Below, one piece after another: positions 1 through 8,971 of a stretch of 64,000 bases of DNA. Source of the stretch: Acidimangrovimonas sediminis (GTDB lineage: Bacteria > Pseudomonadota > Alphaproteobacteria > Rhodobacterales > Rhodobacteraceae); assembly GCF_002871005.1 (NCBI RefSeq), contig NZ_PHSN01000004.1:186001-250000 (forward strand), read 5' to 3'. The translations under genes and the position numbers were made by a program. A model generated the notes under the pieces. It was given only the letters and a program-made list of their open reading frames with translations, was not told the DNA's origin and ran no database searches. Each line of letters opens with the position of its first letter. The first letter of the stretch is position 1.

Positions 1-199
1 ATATGCCGAAAGCGCCCGTGTCGCGATCCGCAACGTGCGCCGCGACGGCATGGACCAGCTCAAGAAGGCCAAGTCGGCCGGCATGGGCGAGGACGACAAC
101 AAGATGTACGCCGAGGAAGTGCAGGCGCTGACCGACAAGGCCATCGCGGCGATCGACAAGGCGCTGGAGAGCAAGCAGCAGGAGATCATGCAGGTCTAG
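1..199 (+). CDS. frr: Ribosome recycling factor, C-terminal part
   Basis: Partial gene cut by the window edge; the readable frame begins at base 2 and ends in TAG at 197-199. RRF acts with EF-G to split post-termination ribosomes. The visible 65 residues include the typical C-terminal helix: a [16 protein letters not shown]-like stretch, then [18 protein letters not shown] and a lysine/glutamine-rich end. This charged coiled helix is characteristic of RRF domain I. Its position directly before uppS and cdsA is the common alphaproteobacterial order (tsf-pyrH-frr-uppS-cdsA), which supports the call. Confidence 0.93.
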   Translation, partial: YAESARVAIRNVRRDGMDQLKKAKSAGMGEDDNKMYAEEVQALTDKAIAAIDKALESKQQEIMQV

Positions 200-285
200 A
201 CCGTCTTGACGCGGGGGGATGCGTGGACGCGGCGACGCGACGCGCGCGCGAAGAGGCTCGGGGCGTGATCCGGGAAGGAACGAGA

Positions 286-1011
286 GTGGCCGCCAGAGAC
301 GAGACGGCAAAGGACGGAACCGGACGGACGGCCGAGCATGTCGCCATCATCATGGATGGCAACGGCCGCTGGGCCAGCCAGCGCGGCTGGCCGCGACTGG
401 TTGGCCACCGGCGCGGCGCGGAGAGGGTGCGCCAGATCGTCAACGCCTGTCCCGATCTCGGCGTCCGCTGGCTGACGGTCTATGCCTTTTCCACCGAGAA
501 CTGGAAGCGCTCCACCGAGGAGGTGCTGGGCCTGATGGGGATCTTCTCGCGCTACATCCAGCGCGAGGCGGAGAAGCTGAACGCCGAAGGGGTGCGTGTG
601 CGCTTCATCGGCGAACGCAGCCGCCTGGACCAGAAGCTGCAGCGCCTGATGGCGGGGATCGAGGCCCGGACCGCAGCCAACACCCGACTGAACCTGACCG
701 TGGCGATCAACTACGGCGGTCGCGACGAGATGCTACGTGCGATGCGCCGCCTGATTGCCGAGGGCGCCGATCCCGACACCTTGACCGAGGCGCGGATCGC
801 CCAGGCGCTCGACACCCGGGACCTGCCGGACCCGGACCTGGTGATCCGCACCTCTGGCGAGACGCGGGTGTCGAATTTCCTGCTCTGGCAGGCGGCTTAC
901 GCGGAATATGAATTCGCGCCCACGCTGTGGCCCGATTTCACGCCCGAGGAACTTGCCCGGATCCTCGACCGTTTCGCCGGGCGCGAGCGCCGCTACGGCG
1001 CGGTGATGTGA
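286..1011 (+). CDS. uppS: Isoprenyl (undecaprenyl) diphosphate synthase
   Basis: Cis-prenyltransferase that condenses isopentenyl diphosphate units to make the C55 lipid carrier for peptidoglycan and polysaccharide synthesis. The N-terminal signature HVAIIMDGNGRWA (catalytic Asp, Mg binding) is followed by GHRRGAERVR, FSTENWKR and the C-terminal RTSGETRVSNFLLWQ and WPDF motifs, so all family motifs are present. The frame is open from a GTG at 223, but I chose the GTG at 286 because AAGGA lies 6 nt upstream and it gives 241 residues, close to the usual length. It lies 16 bp before cdsA and is probably co-transcribed with it. Confidence 0.93.
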   Translation: MAARDETAKDGTGRTAEHVAIIMDGNGRWASQRGWPRLVGHRRGAERVRQIVNACPDLGVRWLTVYAFSTENWKRSTEEVLGLMGIFSRYIQREAEKLNAEGVRVRFIGERSRLDQKLQRLMAGIEARTAANTRLNLTVAINYGGRDEMLRAMRRLIAEGADPDTLTEARIAQALDTRDLPDPDLVIRTSGETRVSNFLLWQAAYAEYEFAPTLWPDFTPEELARILDRFAGRERRYGAVM

Positions 1012-1027
1012 CGAGGAGAGGCCGAGC

Positions 1028-1822
1028 ATGGCGGACGCGGCGGCGACGGCCCGGTGGGGAGACCTTAAGGCACGGATGATCTCGGGGGCGCTGATGGCGC
1101 TGGCGGGGGTTGTTCTGGTGCGGCTGGGGGGGTGGTACTTCGGCACGTTGGCGGTGCTGGCGGGCGGTGTCATGACCTGGGAGCTGGCGCAGATGATGGG
1201 GGCGGGCCGCGCGGCGGTGCCGCTGGGCGCGCTGACGTCGATGTCGCTGCTGTCGGCGGCGCTTATCCCGCCGGACACGGCGCTTCTGCTGATCCTCGTG
1301 GCGCCAGCGATCGGCGCCTGGGTGGTCCTGAAGGACCGCTGGATCTTCGGCCTCTACGCCCTGGCGACCACGGTCGCGGCCTATGGCCTTTACTGGTTTC
1401 GCGACGTCTACGGTGGAACCTGGCTGTTCTGGCTCATCCTCGTTGTGGTCGTGACCGATGTTTTCGGGTATTTTGCCGGGCGGATGATCGGCGGTCCGAA
1501 GTTCTGGCCGAAGGTCAGCCCGAAGAAGACCTGGTCGGGCACCGTCGCCGGCTGGATCGGGGCGGCGCTGGTGGGGACGGCCTTCCTGTTCTTCACCAAC
1601 GCGGGCACCGATCTGCCGTGGATCTCGGCGCTGGTCGCGCTGGCCTCGCAGATCGGCGACATCGCGGAGAGCGCGATCAAGCGGCGGGCGGGGGTCAAGG
1701 ACAGTTCGAACCTGATCCCCGGGCACGGCGGCCTCCTCGACCGCTTCGACGGTCTCCTCGGCGCTGCGCTGATGATGCTGCTGGTGTCGCTGATCGTCCA
1801 CGTTCCCACGGTAAGGATCTGA
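1028..1822 (+). CDS. cdsA: Phosphatidate cytidylyltransferase
   Basis: Integral membrane enzyme that makes CDP-diacylglycerol from CTP and phosphatidate, the branch point of phospholipid synthesis. The 264-residue protein is mostly hydrophobic helices. It carries the conserved SPKKTWSG segment in the middle and the C-terminal CDP-alcohol signature SQIGDIAESAIKRRAGVKD, with the acidic metal-binding residues in place. A good Shine-Dalgarno (GAGGAG) precedes the ATG. It sits 16 bp after uppS and 5 bp before dxr in what looks like one long operon. Confidence 0.94.
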   Translation: MADAAATARWGDLKARMISGALMALAGVVLVRLGGWYFGTLAVLAGGVMTWELAQMMGAGRAAVPLGALTSMSLLSAALIPPDTALLLILVAPAIGAWVVLKDRWIFGLYALATTVAAYGLYWFRDVYGGTWLFWLILVVVVTDVFGYFAGRMIGGPKFWPKVSPKKTWSGTVAGWIGAALVGTAFLFFTNAGTDLPWISALVALASQIGDIAESAIKRRAGVKDSSNLIPGHGGLLDRFDGLLGAALMMLLVSLIVHVPTVRI

Positions 1823-1827
1823 GAGCC

Positions 1828-2994
1828 ATGCGCAGGGTCACAATCTTCGGCTCCACCGGCTCGATCGGGGAGAGCACGGTCGACCTCGTCTCGCGCGCGG
1901 GGGATGTGCAGGTCGTGGCGCTGACCGGTGGGCGCAACGTCACCCGGCTGGCGGAACAGGCGCGGGCGCTGAATGCCGAGCTGGCGGTCACGGCGCATGA
2001 CGATTGCTACGACGCGCTGAAATCCGCCCTCGCCGGGTCGGGGATCGGCGTCGCCGCGGGGCCGCATGCGCTGGCCGAGGCCGCAGTCCGGCCCGCCGAC
2101 TGGGTGATGTCGGCGATCGTCGGCGCGGCAGGCCTGGTGCCGGGGTTCCGGGCGCTGGAGCAAGGTGCGACGCTGGCGTTGGCGAACAAGGAAAGCCTGG
2201 TCACCGCCGGCCCCCTGCTGCTGGCCGAGGCAAAACGCCACGGCGCCACGATCCTGCCGGTCGACAGCGAGCATTCGGCGGTGTTCCAGGCGCTGGCGGG
2301 CGAGAACATCGACACCGTGGAGCGGGTGATCATCACCGCTTCGGGCGGGCCGTTCCGCAGCTGGGACGCAGAGAAGCTGAAACACGCGACCCCCGCGCAG
2401 GCGGTCGCACACCCCAACTGGGACATGGGGCAGCGGATCTCGATCGATTCTGCCAGCCTTTTCAACAAGGCGCTCGAACTCATTGAAACGCGGGAGTTCT
2501 TCGGCATCGAGCCGGAGCGGATCGAGGTGCTGGTGCATCCGCAGTCGATCGTGCATGCGCTGGTGGGCTTCATCGACGGCGGCATTTTGGCGCATATCGG
2601 GCCGGCCGACATGCGCCACGCCATCGGCTACGCGCTGAACTGGCCCGAGCGCCGGGCGCTGCCGGTGGAGCGGCTGGACCTTGCCAAGATCGCCACGCTG
2701 GAATTCCAGGCCCCCGACGACAGGCGTTTCCCCGCGCTGAGACTGGCGCGCGAGGTGATGGCGATCGGCGGCCTTGCCGGGGCGGCCTTCAACGCGGCGA
2801 AGGAAGTGGCCCTCGACGCCTTCATCGCGCATGCGCTGTCCTTTCCCGCGATGGCCGAGGTGGTGGAAGAGACGCTTGCCCGGCTTTCGCGCGATCGTGG
2901 CCTTACTCTTGCCCCGGACAGCCTTGTAAACGTGCTGGAAATGGACCATCTCGCCCGAAGGCGGGCGGAAGAAGTGATCCGCGAAAGGCAGTAG
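1828..2994 (+). CDS. dxr: 1-deoxy-D-xylulose 5-phosphate reductoisomerase
   Basis: Second enzyme of the MEP isoprenoid pathway; converts DXP to 2-C-methyl-D-erythritol 4-phosphate using NADPH. It begins with a Rossmann motif (TIFGSTGSIGEST). The central part has the metal-binding PVDSEHSAVFQAL segment and the SGGPFRSW and HPNWDMGQRISIDSASL motifs, then IHALVGFIDGG near the C-terminus. The 388-residue length is normal. The frame is open far upstream, overlapping cdsA, but the ATG at 1828 starts exactly at the Rossmann strand and follows the cdsA stop by 5 bp. Confidence 0.96.
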   Translation: MRRVTIFGSTGSIGESTVDLVSRAGDVQVVALTGGRNVTRLAEQARALNAELAVTAHDDCYDALKSALAGSGIGVAAGPHALAEAAVRPADWVMSAIVGAAGLVPGFRALEQGATLALANKESLVTAGPLLLAEAKRHGATILPVDSEHSAVFQALAGENIDTVERVIITASGGPFRSWDAEKLKHATPAQAVAHPNWDMGQRISIDSASLFNKALELIETREFFGIEPERIEVLVHPQSIVHALVGFIDGGILAHIGPADMRHAIGYALNWPERRALPVERLDLAKIATLEFQAPDDRRFPALRLAREVMAIGGLAGAAFNAAKEVALDAFIAHALSFPAMAEVVEETLARLSRDRGLTLAPDSLVNVLEMDHLARRRAEEVIRERQ

Positions 2995-3006
2995 AGAGGA
3001 CGGGCG

Positions 3007-4359
3007 TTGGATATTCTGGGGCTGTTACCTTCGACCGATGGAATTCTCTATCAGGCCGTCGCCTTCATCATTGCGCTGGCGATCATAATCACCGTCCATG
3101 AGTACGGCCATTACATCGTCGGGCGCCTGTCGGGCATCAAGGCCGAGGTCTTCTCGCTCGGGTTCGGGCCGACGCTGTTCTCCATCCACGACCGGCAGGG
3201 CACCCTGTGGCGGATCGCGCTCCTGCCGCTGGGCGGGTACGTGCGCTTTGCCGGCGATGCCGATGCGGCCTCGGCCCGGGGCGAAAGCGGCGAGATCGCG
3301 GCGATGACCGCGCAGGAGCGGCGCCAGACCATGCATGGCGCGCCGCTCTGGGCGCGGGCGGCGACGGTGCTGGCGGGACCGATGTTCAACTTCATCCTGT
3401 CGACGCTGATCTTCGCGGGCATGTTCCTGTACCAGGGCGTGCCCACGGGCCAGGCCGTGATCGGCAAGCTTCGCGCGCTGCCGGGGGTCGAGGGCCAGGC
3501 GGCGCAGAACTTCGCCCCCGGCGACAAGATCGTCTCGGTCGCGGGCAAGCCCACGCCGACCGGCACCGATTTCGCCGAGGCGGCGGCCGGGCTGACGCCC
3601 AGTCCGACGGTATCCTACGGGATCGAGAAGGACGGCAGCACGAAGACCGTCGACGGCCCGTACCCGATGCCGCCGGTGGTGGCGGGGGTGACGCCGCTTT
3701 CCGCCGCCTCCGACGCCGGCCTGCGCGATGGTGACGTGATCACCGCGGTCGACGGCACGCCGATCTATGCCTTCAGCCAGCTGCAGAAGGCGGTCTCCGG
3801 TTCCGACGGCAAGCAGCTCACCCTCGGGGTGTGGCGCGACGGCGAAAGCCGGCAGGTCACGCTGACCCCGCGCCGGACCGATCTGCCCACCTCGGGCGGC
3901 GGGTTCGAGACGCGCTGGCTGATGGGCATCAGCGGCGCCTATTTCTTCGACCTCCAGACCCGGTCCCCCGGCGTGGTAGAGGCGCTGAAGATGGGGGTGC
4001 AGCAGATCTGGTACACGGCGCAGACAAGCCTTTCGGGCCTCTACCATGTCGCCACCCGGCAAATCAGCGCCTGCAACCTGCGCGGGCCGATCGGTATCGC
4101 CGAGACCTCGGGCGCGGCGGCGGCGCAGGGGCTGACAACCTTCCTGATGTTCATCGCGGCGCTGTCCGCGGCGGTCGGCCTTCTGAACCTGTTCCCGGTG
4201 CCGATCCTCGACGGCGGGCACCTTGTCTTCCACCTGTGGGAAGCGGTGACCGGCCACCCGCCGAGCGAGCGGGCGCTGCGTGTGCTGATGGGCGGCGGCC
4301 TTCTGATCATCATCGCGCTGATGACCTTCGCGCTGACCAACGACGTCACCTGTCCGTGA
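3007..4359 (+). CDS. rseP: RIP zinc metalloprotease RseP (site-2 protease)
   Basis: Membrane-embedded protease that performs the second cut of anti-sigma factors and clears signal peptides. HEYGH (residues 31-35) in the first transmembrane segment gives the zinc ligands and catalytic Glu. Two PDZ-like domains follow (roughly residues 130-300), and the second metal-ligand motif PILDGGH lies near residue 397 in the C-terminal membrane domain. The 450-residue length is typical. The start is a TTG 12 bp after dxr; no better ATG lies upstream of the first membrane helix. It is placed before bamA as in most proteobacteria. Confidence 0.94.
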   Translation: MDILGLLPSTDGILYQAVAFIIALAIIITVHEYGHYIVGRLSGIKAEVFSLGFGPTLFSIHDRQGTLWRIALLPLGGYVRFAGDADAASARGESGEIAAMTAQERRQTMHGAPLWARAATVLAGPMFNFILSTLIFAGMFLYQGVPTGQAVIGKLRALPGVEGQAAQNFAPGDKIVSVAGKPTPTGTDFAEAAAGLTPSPTVSYGIEKDGSTKTVDGPYPMPPVVAGVTPLSAASDAGLRDGDVITAVDGTPIYAFSQLQKAVSGSDGKQLTLGVWRDGESRQVTLTPRRTDLPTSGGGFETRWLMGISGAYFFDLQTRSPGVVEALKMGVQQIWYTAQTSLSGLYHVATRQISACNLRGPIGIAETSGAAAAQGLTTFLMFIAALSAAVGLLNLFPVPILDGGHLVFHLWEAVTGHPPSERALRVLMGGGLLIIIALMTFALTNDVTCP

Positions 4360-4602
4360 CCGCCGCCGTGCGGTAGGACGGCGCAAGGTTGCCGGAGGAC
4401 AGGGGGCGCCGAAGGGCAGGGGGCGCCGGAGAACAGGGCGAAAAGAACGACAGGGATGCCCGGCGGAACGCCATGAGGGCGCCCGGGATCCGCCGTATTT
4501 GCGCCATATTCCGCGCTTATCCGGGAGCGGGCAATAGTGCCCTGCGGGCGGCGCGGTCGCCCGCGAAGACGCCCACGAGAACGCCCCTGACGAGGTGACA
4601 AG

Positions 4603-4740
4603 ATGCAGTTGGTGATGAGCGGCTATCGCGGCCTTTCCCTCCTGGTGAACATCAATTTCGACCGGCTGTTCGTGGCCGGGACCATCGTCGTCGGTCTGCT
4701 GGCCGGTGCGTTCCTGGGCTCGGCGCTCGCCGGTCTCTGA
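4603..4740 (+). CDS. Small single-pass membrane protein, 45 aa
   Basis: A short frame in the rseP-bamA gap that is easily missed. It starts with ATG preceded by GAGGTGA and encodes 45 residues: a short polar N-terminus (MQLVMSGYRGLSLLVNINFD) and then one clear transmembrane helix rich in Gly, Val, Leu and Ala. Codon choice (GTC, CTG, GCG, ATC) matches the neighbouring genes, and a strong GC hairpin follows the stop. I do not recognise a named family. By position it may belong with outer-membrane biogenesis, but that is only inferred from its neighbours. Confidence 0.6.
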   Translation: MQLVMSGYRGLSLLVNINFDRLFVAGTIVVGLLAGAFLGSALAGL

Positions 4741-4748
4741 TTCCCCGC

Positions 4749-4767
4749 GCCGCGCCCGGGGCGCGGC
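4749..4767. terminator. GC-rich hairpin after the small membrane gene
   Basis: GCCGCGCCC and GGGCGCGGC form a 9-bp perfect stem 8 bp after the stop of the 45-aa gene. There is no clear U-run after it, so it may be a weak terminator or an RNA-stabilising hairpin separating the rseP part from bamA. Confidence 0.4.
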
Positions 4768-4955
4768 CTTCCGGGGGGCGGCGGCGACGCCATGACGCCC
4801 GGGCGACACCGCGCTGACGGGACCATGCCCGAAACCAGGCAAAAAGCCGTTCCGTTCCGCAGATTTCCCCCCACCGAAGCGCCTCCAGCATTTTGACATC
4901 CCCCCCCATACCCGGTATTCAGGGAAGGATAAGAAAGCAGAGGCGGGGACAGCAG

Positions 4956-7355
4956 ATGCACGACACTTGGGGTTGCCAGGCGGCTTGCGCACAAGATCGC
5001 GGGGCCGGGCGTCTTCGTAGGGCTGGGCACAAGACCGGCGCTGCGCGCGTGATGCTGATGTCGCTGTTCCTTGCCACGACGTCGGGCTCGGCGATTCTGG
5101 TCTCGGCGCCGGCGGCGATGGCGCAGGCCTACCGGTTCACATCGGTCAAGGTCGAGGGCAACCAGAACATCGAGACCGGGACGATCCTGTCCTACCTCAA
5201 GCTCAAGCGCGGCCAGACCGTCAGTGCGGCGGACCTGAACGACGCCTACCAGCGGATCGCGGGCACAGGCCTCTTTCAGAACGTGACGCTGACGCCCTCG
5301 GGCTCCACCCTGATCATCAAGGTCACGGAATATCCGACGATCGGGCAGATCGCCTTCCAGGGCAACAGCCGGTTCAAGGACGACGAGCTCAAGAAGATCA
5401 TCAAGTCGGTCGCGCACCGGGTCTACTCGCCGACCCAGGCCGAAAGCGATGCGGCGACGCTGGGCGAGTTCTACCGCGCCAAGGGCCGGTACGCGGCGAT
5501 CGTGACGCCGCGGGTGATCAAGCGCCCCGACAACCGCGTCGACCTTGTGTTCGAGATCCAGGAAGGCAAGACGACCGAGGTGCAGCGCCTGTCCTTCGTC
5601 GGCAACCGCAGCTTCTCGGACCGGCGGCTGCGGCAGGTCCTGGCGACCAAGCAGGCCGGCATCCTGCACCAGTTCATCCAGTCCGACAGCTACCTGCGCG
5701 AGCGGATCTCGGAAGACCGGCAGAAGCTGACGCAGTTCTACCAGCGCCGCGGCTTCATCGACTTCCAGATCCTCGACGTGGCGTCGGAGCTGAAGGGCAA
5801 CCGTTCGGGCTTCTTCCTGACCTTCACGGTGCAGGAAGGTCAGCAGTACAAGTTCGGCAACATCTCGGTCTCGAGCAATGTCGAGGGGCTCGACGCCGCG
5901 CCCTACCGCAAGCTGGTCGAGGCGCAGCAGGGCAAGCTCTATTCCCCCGTGCCGATCAAGGACACGATCGAGAAGATCGAGAACCAGATCGCGCAGCAGG
6001 GCATCAACTTCATCTCGGTCGACCCGAAGGTGACGCGCCACAATGCCGACGGCACGCTGGATGTGAACTTCACGCTGGTGAAGCGGGCGCGGGTTTTCGT
6101 GCAGCGCATCGACATCGAGGGCAACACGACCACGCTTGACCGCGTGATCCGGCGGCAGTTCCACACCGCCGAAGGCGACCCCTTCGATCCGCGCCGGATC
6201 CAGGCGGCCGCCGACCGCGTGCGTGCGCTCGACTATTTCTCGGACGTGCAGGTGACGACCAAGCCGGGCTCCTCGCCCGACAAGGTGATCGTCGACGTCA
6301 ACGTCAAGGAAAAGCCCACCGGGTCGCTGACCTTCGGTGTCAGCTACAACATCGACAGCGGCATCGGGGCGGCGATCAGCTTCGGCGAGTCGAACTTCCT
6401 CGGCCGCGGGCAGAAGCTGAACTTCACGCTCAATACCGGGGTCGACAACGCAAGCTCGTCGATCTCCTTCACCGAACCGTTCCTGCTGGGCCGCAACGTC
6501 GCCTTCGGGTTCGACGCGTTCTATACGCGGCAAAGCTATGACAACACCTATTACGACAGCCGTTCGGTCGGGCTGCAGCCCAGCCTGACGTTCCCGATCT
6601 CGAACAACGGCCGGCTGGAGCTGCGCTACCGCGTCTCGTCCGACCGTATGAACAACATCGACTCGGATGCGACGACGGCCTCGTCGGTGCTCAAGAGCGA
6701 GGAGGGCACCAAGACCAGCTCCAGCCTCGGCTATACCTACAGCTTCGACTCGCGGCGTACCGGCCTCGACCCGAACGACGGGGTGGTGTTCAAGTTCGGC
6801 CAGGATTTCGCGGGCTTCGGCGGCGACACCAAGTACATCAAGACCTCGGCCATGACCGGCGCGCAGACCCGGATCTGGAACGACGAGGTCACGCTGCGCG
6901 CCACGCTGGAAGGCGGAGTGCTCAGCATGCTCGACGAGCAATCGTCGCGCGCGGTGGATCGCTACTCGGGCGCATCGAAGATCCGCGGCTTCAAGGCCTG
7001 GGGGATCGGTCCGCGTGACCTGAGCGCCTCGAACCAGGACGCGCTCGGCGGCAACAAGTACGTGTCGCTGCGGCTTGAATCGGAATTCCCGATCGGCCTG
7101 CCGGAGGAGTACGGCATCACCGGTGGCCTGTTCTGGGACTTCGGCTCGGTCTGGGGGCTGAATTCTTCGGAATACAACATGCTGGATGCGGCCTCGCAGG
7201 ACACGGCCAAGTTCCACCTGCGCTCGGCGGTCGGTTTCTCGATCTTCTGGACCACGCCGATCGGTCCGCTGCGGTTCAACTTCTCGAAGGCGATCAAGAA
7301 GGAAAGTTACGACCAGCCGCGCAGCTTCGACCTGACGATCTCGACCAAGTTCTGA
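4956..7355 (+). CDS. bamA: Outer membrane protein assembly factor BamA
   Basis: Central beta-barrel of the BAM complex that folds and inserts outer membrane proteins. After an N-terminal signal region ending near AAMAQA come five POTRA domains (about residues 55-400), each with the GN or G-rich turns typical of POTRA (VEGNQNIETGTI, FQGNSRFKDDEL). A 16-strand barrel follows and ends in DLTISTKF with a C-terminal Phe. The RGF/W-like loop is seen as KIRGFKAWGIGPR. The frame is open from 4893, but the ATG at 4956 follows a purine-rich AGGCGGGGACAG and gives 799 residues. skp follows 13 bp downstream. Confidence 0.95.
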   Translation: MHDTWGCQAACAQDRGAGRLRRAGHKTGAARVMLMSLFLATTSGSAILVSAPAAMAQAYRFTSVKVEGNQNIETGTILSYLKLKRGQTVSAADLNDAYQRIAGTGLFQNVTLTPSGSTLIIKVTEYPTIGQIAFQGNSRFKDDELKKIIKSVAHRVYSPTQAESDAATLGEFYRAKGRYAAIVTPRVIKRPDNRVDLVFEIQEGKTTEVQRLSFVGNRSFSDRRLRQVLATKQAGILHQFIQSDSYLRERISEDRQKLTQFYQRRGFIDFQILDVASELKGNRSGFFLTFTVQEGQQYKFGNISVSSNVEGLDAAPYRKLVEAQQGKLYSPVPIKDTIEKIENQIAQQGINFISVDPKVTRHNADGTLDVNFTLVKRARVFVQRIDIEGNTTTLDRVIRRQFHTAEGDPFDPRRIQAAADRVRALDYFSDVQVTTKPGSSPDKVIVDVNVKEKPTGSLTFGVSYNIDSGIGAAISFGESNFLGRGQKLNFTLNTGVDNASSSISFTEPFLLGRNVAFGFDAFYTRQSYDNTYYDSRSVGLQPSLTFPISNNGRLELRYRVSSDRMNNIDSDATTASSVLKSEEGTKTSSSLGYTYSFDSRRTGLDPNDGVVFKFGQDFAGFGGDTKYIKTSAMTGAQTRIWNDEVTLRATLEGGVLSMLDEQSSRAVDRYSGASKIRGFKAWGIGPRDLSASNQDALGGNKYVSLRLESEFPIGLPEEYGITGGLFWDFGSVWGLNSSEYNMLDAASQDTAKFHLRSAVGFSIFWTTPIGPLRFNFSKAIKKESYDQPRSFDLTISTKF

Positions 7356-7368
7356 GGAGGCGGGAGAG

Positions 7369-8211
7369 ATGGCTGAGCGGATCCACCGCGGGGCCTTCAG
7401 ATTTCGGAAGGGGGCCGCGACTGCGGCCCTCTTCGCGCTTGCGGGGGTCCTTGTGCTGACGGCCGGGGCGGCCACGCCCGCCGCGGCGCAGGTCGCAAAT
7501 TACTCGATGGGGCAGCCGGTGGACGGGGACAATGCGGCACCGCAGACCCCGGTGCTGACCCTCGACCAGGATCGGATGTTCAGCCAGTCGGATTTCGGCA
7601 AGCGGGTCGCCAGAAGCGTGCAGGACGCGCAAGCCCAGCTTCTGGCCGAGAACCGGCGGATGGAGGCGGGCCTTTCGGCGGAGGAAAAGACCCTCACCGA
7701 GGAACGCAAGACCATGGCGCCGGACAAGTTCCGCAAGCTGGCGGACGATTTCGACACCAAGGTGCAGAAGATCCGCCACGACCAGGACGCCAAGAACCGC
7801 ATCATCCAGGCTTGGCGCACCGCGGAGCGTCAGCGATTCTACGAGGCCGCGTTGCCGGTGCTGGGGCGGCTGGTGCGCGACAGCGGGGCGGTGGCGATCC
7901 TCAACAGCCAGGCGGTGTTCCTGTCGTTCAAGACGATCGACGTGACGGACCGCGCGATAGAGCGGCTGAACGAGAGCCTCGGCGACGGGGCCAAGGGCGC
8001 CCCCAAGCTGGATCTCTCGGCCAAGCCGCCGCCGGCGCAGGGGCCGGGGTCGGGCTCGGGCGGGGTACAGCTTCCCAAGGAGGTGACGATTCCCGGCGTG
8101 GGGCAGGCGGTCGCACCCAACGGCGCCGTGCCCCAGACCGATGCCGGCGGCGAGACGACGGCCGACCCCACCGCCGGTGACGGCGGCGCGCCCGCCGGCA
8201 AGGGCAATTGA
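7369..8211 (+). CDS. skp: OmpH/Skp-family periplasmic chaperone
   Basis: Periplasmic holdase that carries unfolded outer membrane proteins to BamA. The 280-residue protein starts with a long signal sequence (hydrophobic LFALAGVLVLTAGAA, cleavage near AAAQ). A helical, charge-rich coiled-coil region follows (roughly residues 80-170), as in Skp tentacles. The C-terminal 80 residues are a low-complexity Pro/Gly/Ala extension, longer than in E. coli Skp. It lies 13 bp after bamA with GGAGGCGGGAGAG before the ATG. Skp-like identity rests on coiled-coil composition and position more than on sharp motifs. Confidence 0.85.
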   Translation: MAERIHRGAFRFRKGAATAALFALAGVLVLTAGAATPAAAQVANYSMGQPVDGDNAAPQTPVLTLDQDRMFSQSDFGKRVARSVQDAQAQLLAENRRMEAGLSAEEKTLTEERKTMAPDKFRKLADDFDTKVQKIRHDQDAKNRIIQAWRTAERQRFYEAALPVLGRLVRDSGAVAILNSQAVFLSFKTIDVTDRAIERLNESLGDGAKGAPKLDLSAKPPPAQGPGSGSGGVQLPKEVTIPGVGQAVAPNGAVPQTDAGGETTADPTAGDGGAPAGKGN

Positions 8212-8476
8212 GGCGGGCAGGCCGGTATCGCGGTTCGGGGGGCATGGTTCGTTATCTCGGTCCGGCGTCGCGCTCAGGCCTCCGGCTCGACCGGGCGCAG
8301 GACAGCCGCGGGAGGTCTGAAAATCGGGACGGGGGAAATTCCCACCCCCCGCGCGGCTTGCCAGCCGAACACGCTGTTGCTATCGAATGCCGCACATTCG
8401 GGCGCCATTGCGGCCGACACGAACAAAAGACGCATCACGACCTGCCCTGAGTGCAGGGCCGCCAGAGGAGACCGAG
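8212..8476. other. Noncoding gap between skp and fabZ
   Basis: I see no convincing gene in these 265 bases. They hold a GGGAAATTCCC palindrome inside a G/C-rich imperfect hairpin near 8328-8360 and the ribosome binding site AGAGGAG at the end. This gap is where an internal promoter for the fabZ-lpxA-lpxI-lpxB unit would most likely lie, but I cannot point to clear -35/-10 boxes. Confidence 0.4.
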
Positions 8477-8971
8477 ATGACTGACGCCCCGATCACCGAG
8501 GCCGATCTTGCGCTGATCAAGCGCATCATCCCGCACCGCTACCCGTTCCTCCTCGTCGACAAGGTACGCGACATCGTGGCGGGCCAGTCCGCCGTCGGCG
8601 TCAAGAACGTGACCGTGAACGAGCCGCATTTCCAGGGCCACTTCCCGGATCTGCCGATCATGCCCGGCGTCACTATCGTCGAGGCGATGGCACAGACGGC
8701 GGGCGTTCTGGTGGGGATCACGATGGATCTCGTGGACAAGCACCCGCTCGTCTATTTCATGAACATCGACAACTGCAAGTTCCGCCGCAAGGTCGTCCCG
8801 GGCGACGTGCTGGAGATGCACGTGACGGTGAAGCGCGGCGGCGGCGGCAGGATCTGGAAGTTCCTCGGCGAGGCCAAGGTCGACGGCGACCTCGCGACCC
8901 AGGCCGAGTTCACCGCGATGATCGACCTGTCACGCAGCGAGGCGGCGGCCAGGGCCGGGAGCGAGGGATGA
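8477..8971 (+). CDS. fabZ: 3-hydroxyacyl-[ACP] dehydratase FabZ
   Basis: Hot-dog-fold dehydratase of fatty acid elongation, acting on beta-hydroxyacyl-ACPs and thereby balancing fatty acids against lipid A precursors. The 164-residue protein has the active-site His in [11 protein letters not shown] (His55) and Glu69 in VEAMAQTAG, the canonical FabZ pair. The start is the ATG after AGAGGAG; an upstream in-frame start at 8387 lacks support. The last four bases overlap the start of lpxA (ATGA), so the two are translationally coupled. Confidence 0.96.
   Translation: MTDAPITEADLALIKRIIPHRYPFLLVDKVRDIVAGQSAVGVKNVTVNEPHFQGHFPDLPIMPGVTIVEAMAQTAGVLVGITMDLVDKHPLVYFMNIDNCKFRRKVVPGDVLEMHVTVKRGGGGRIWKFLGEAKVDGDLATQAEFTAMIDLSRSEAAARAGSEG

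Noticed and set aside
4623-7475. 950-aa minus-strand protein opposite bamA
   Set aside because: Rich in Arg, Val and His, as expected for the antisense of a GC-rich gene; bamA on the plus strand is unambiguous.
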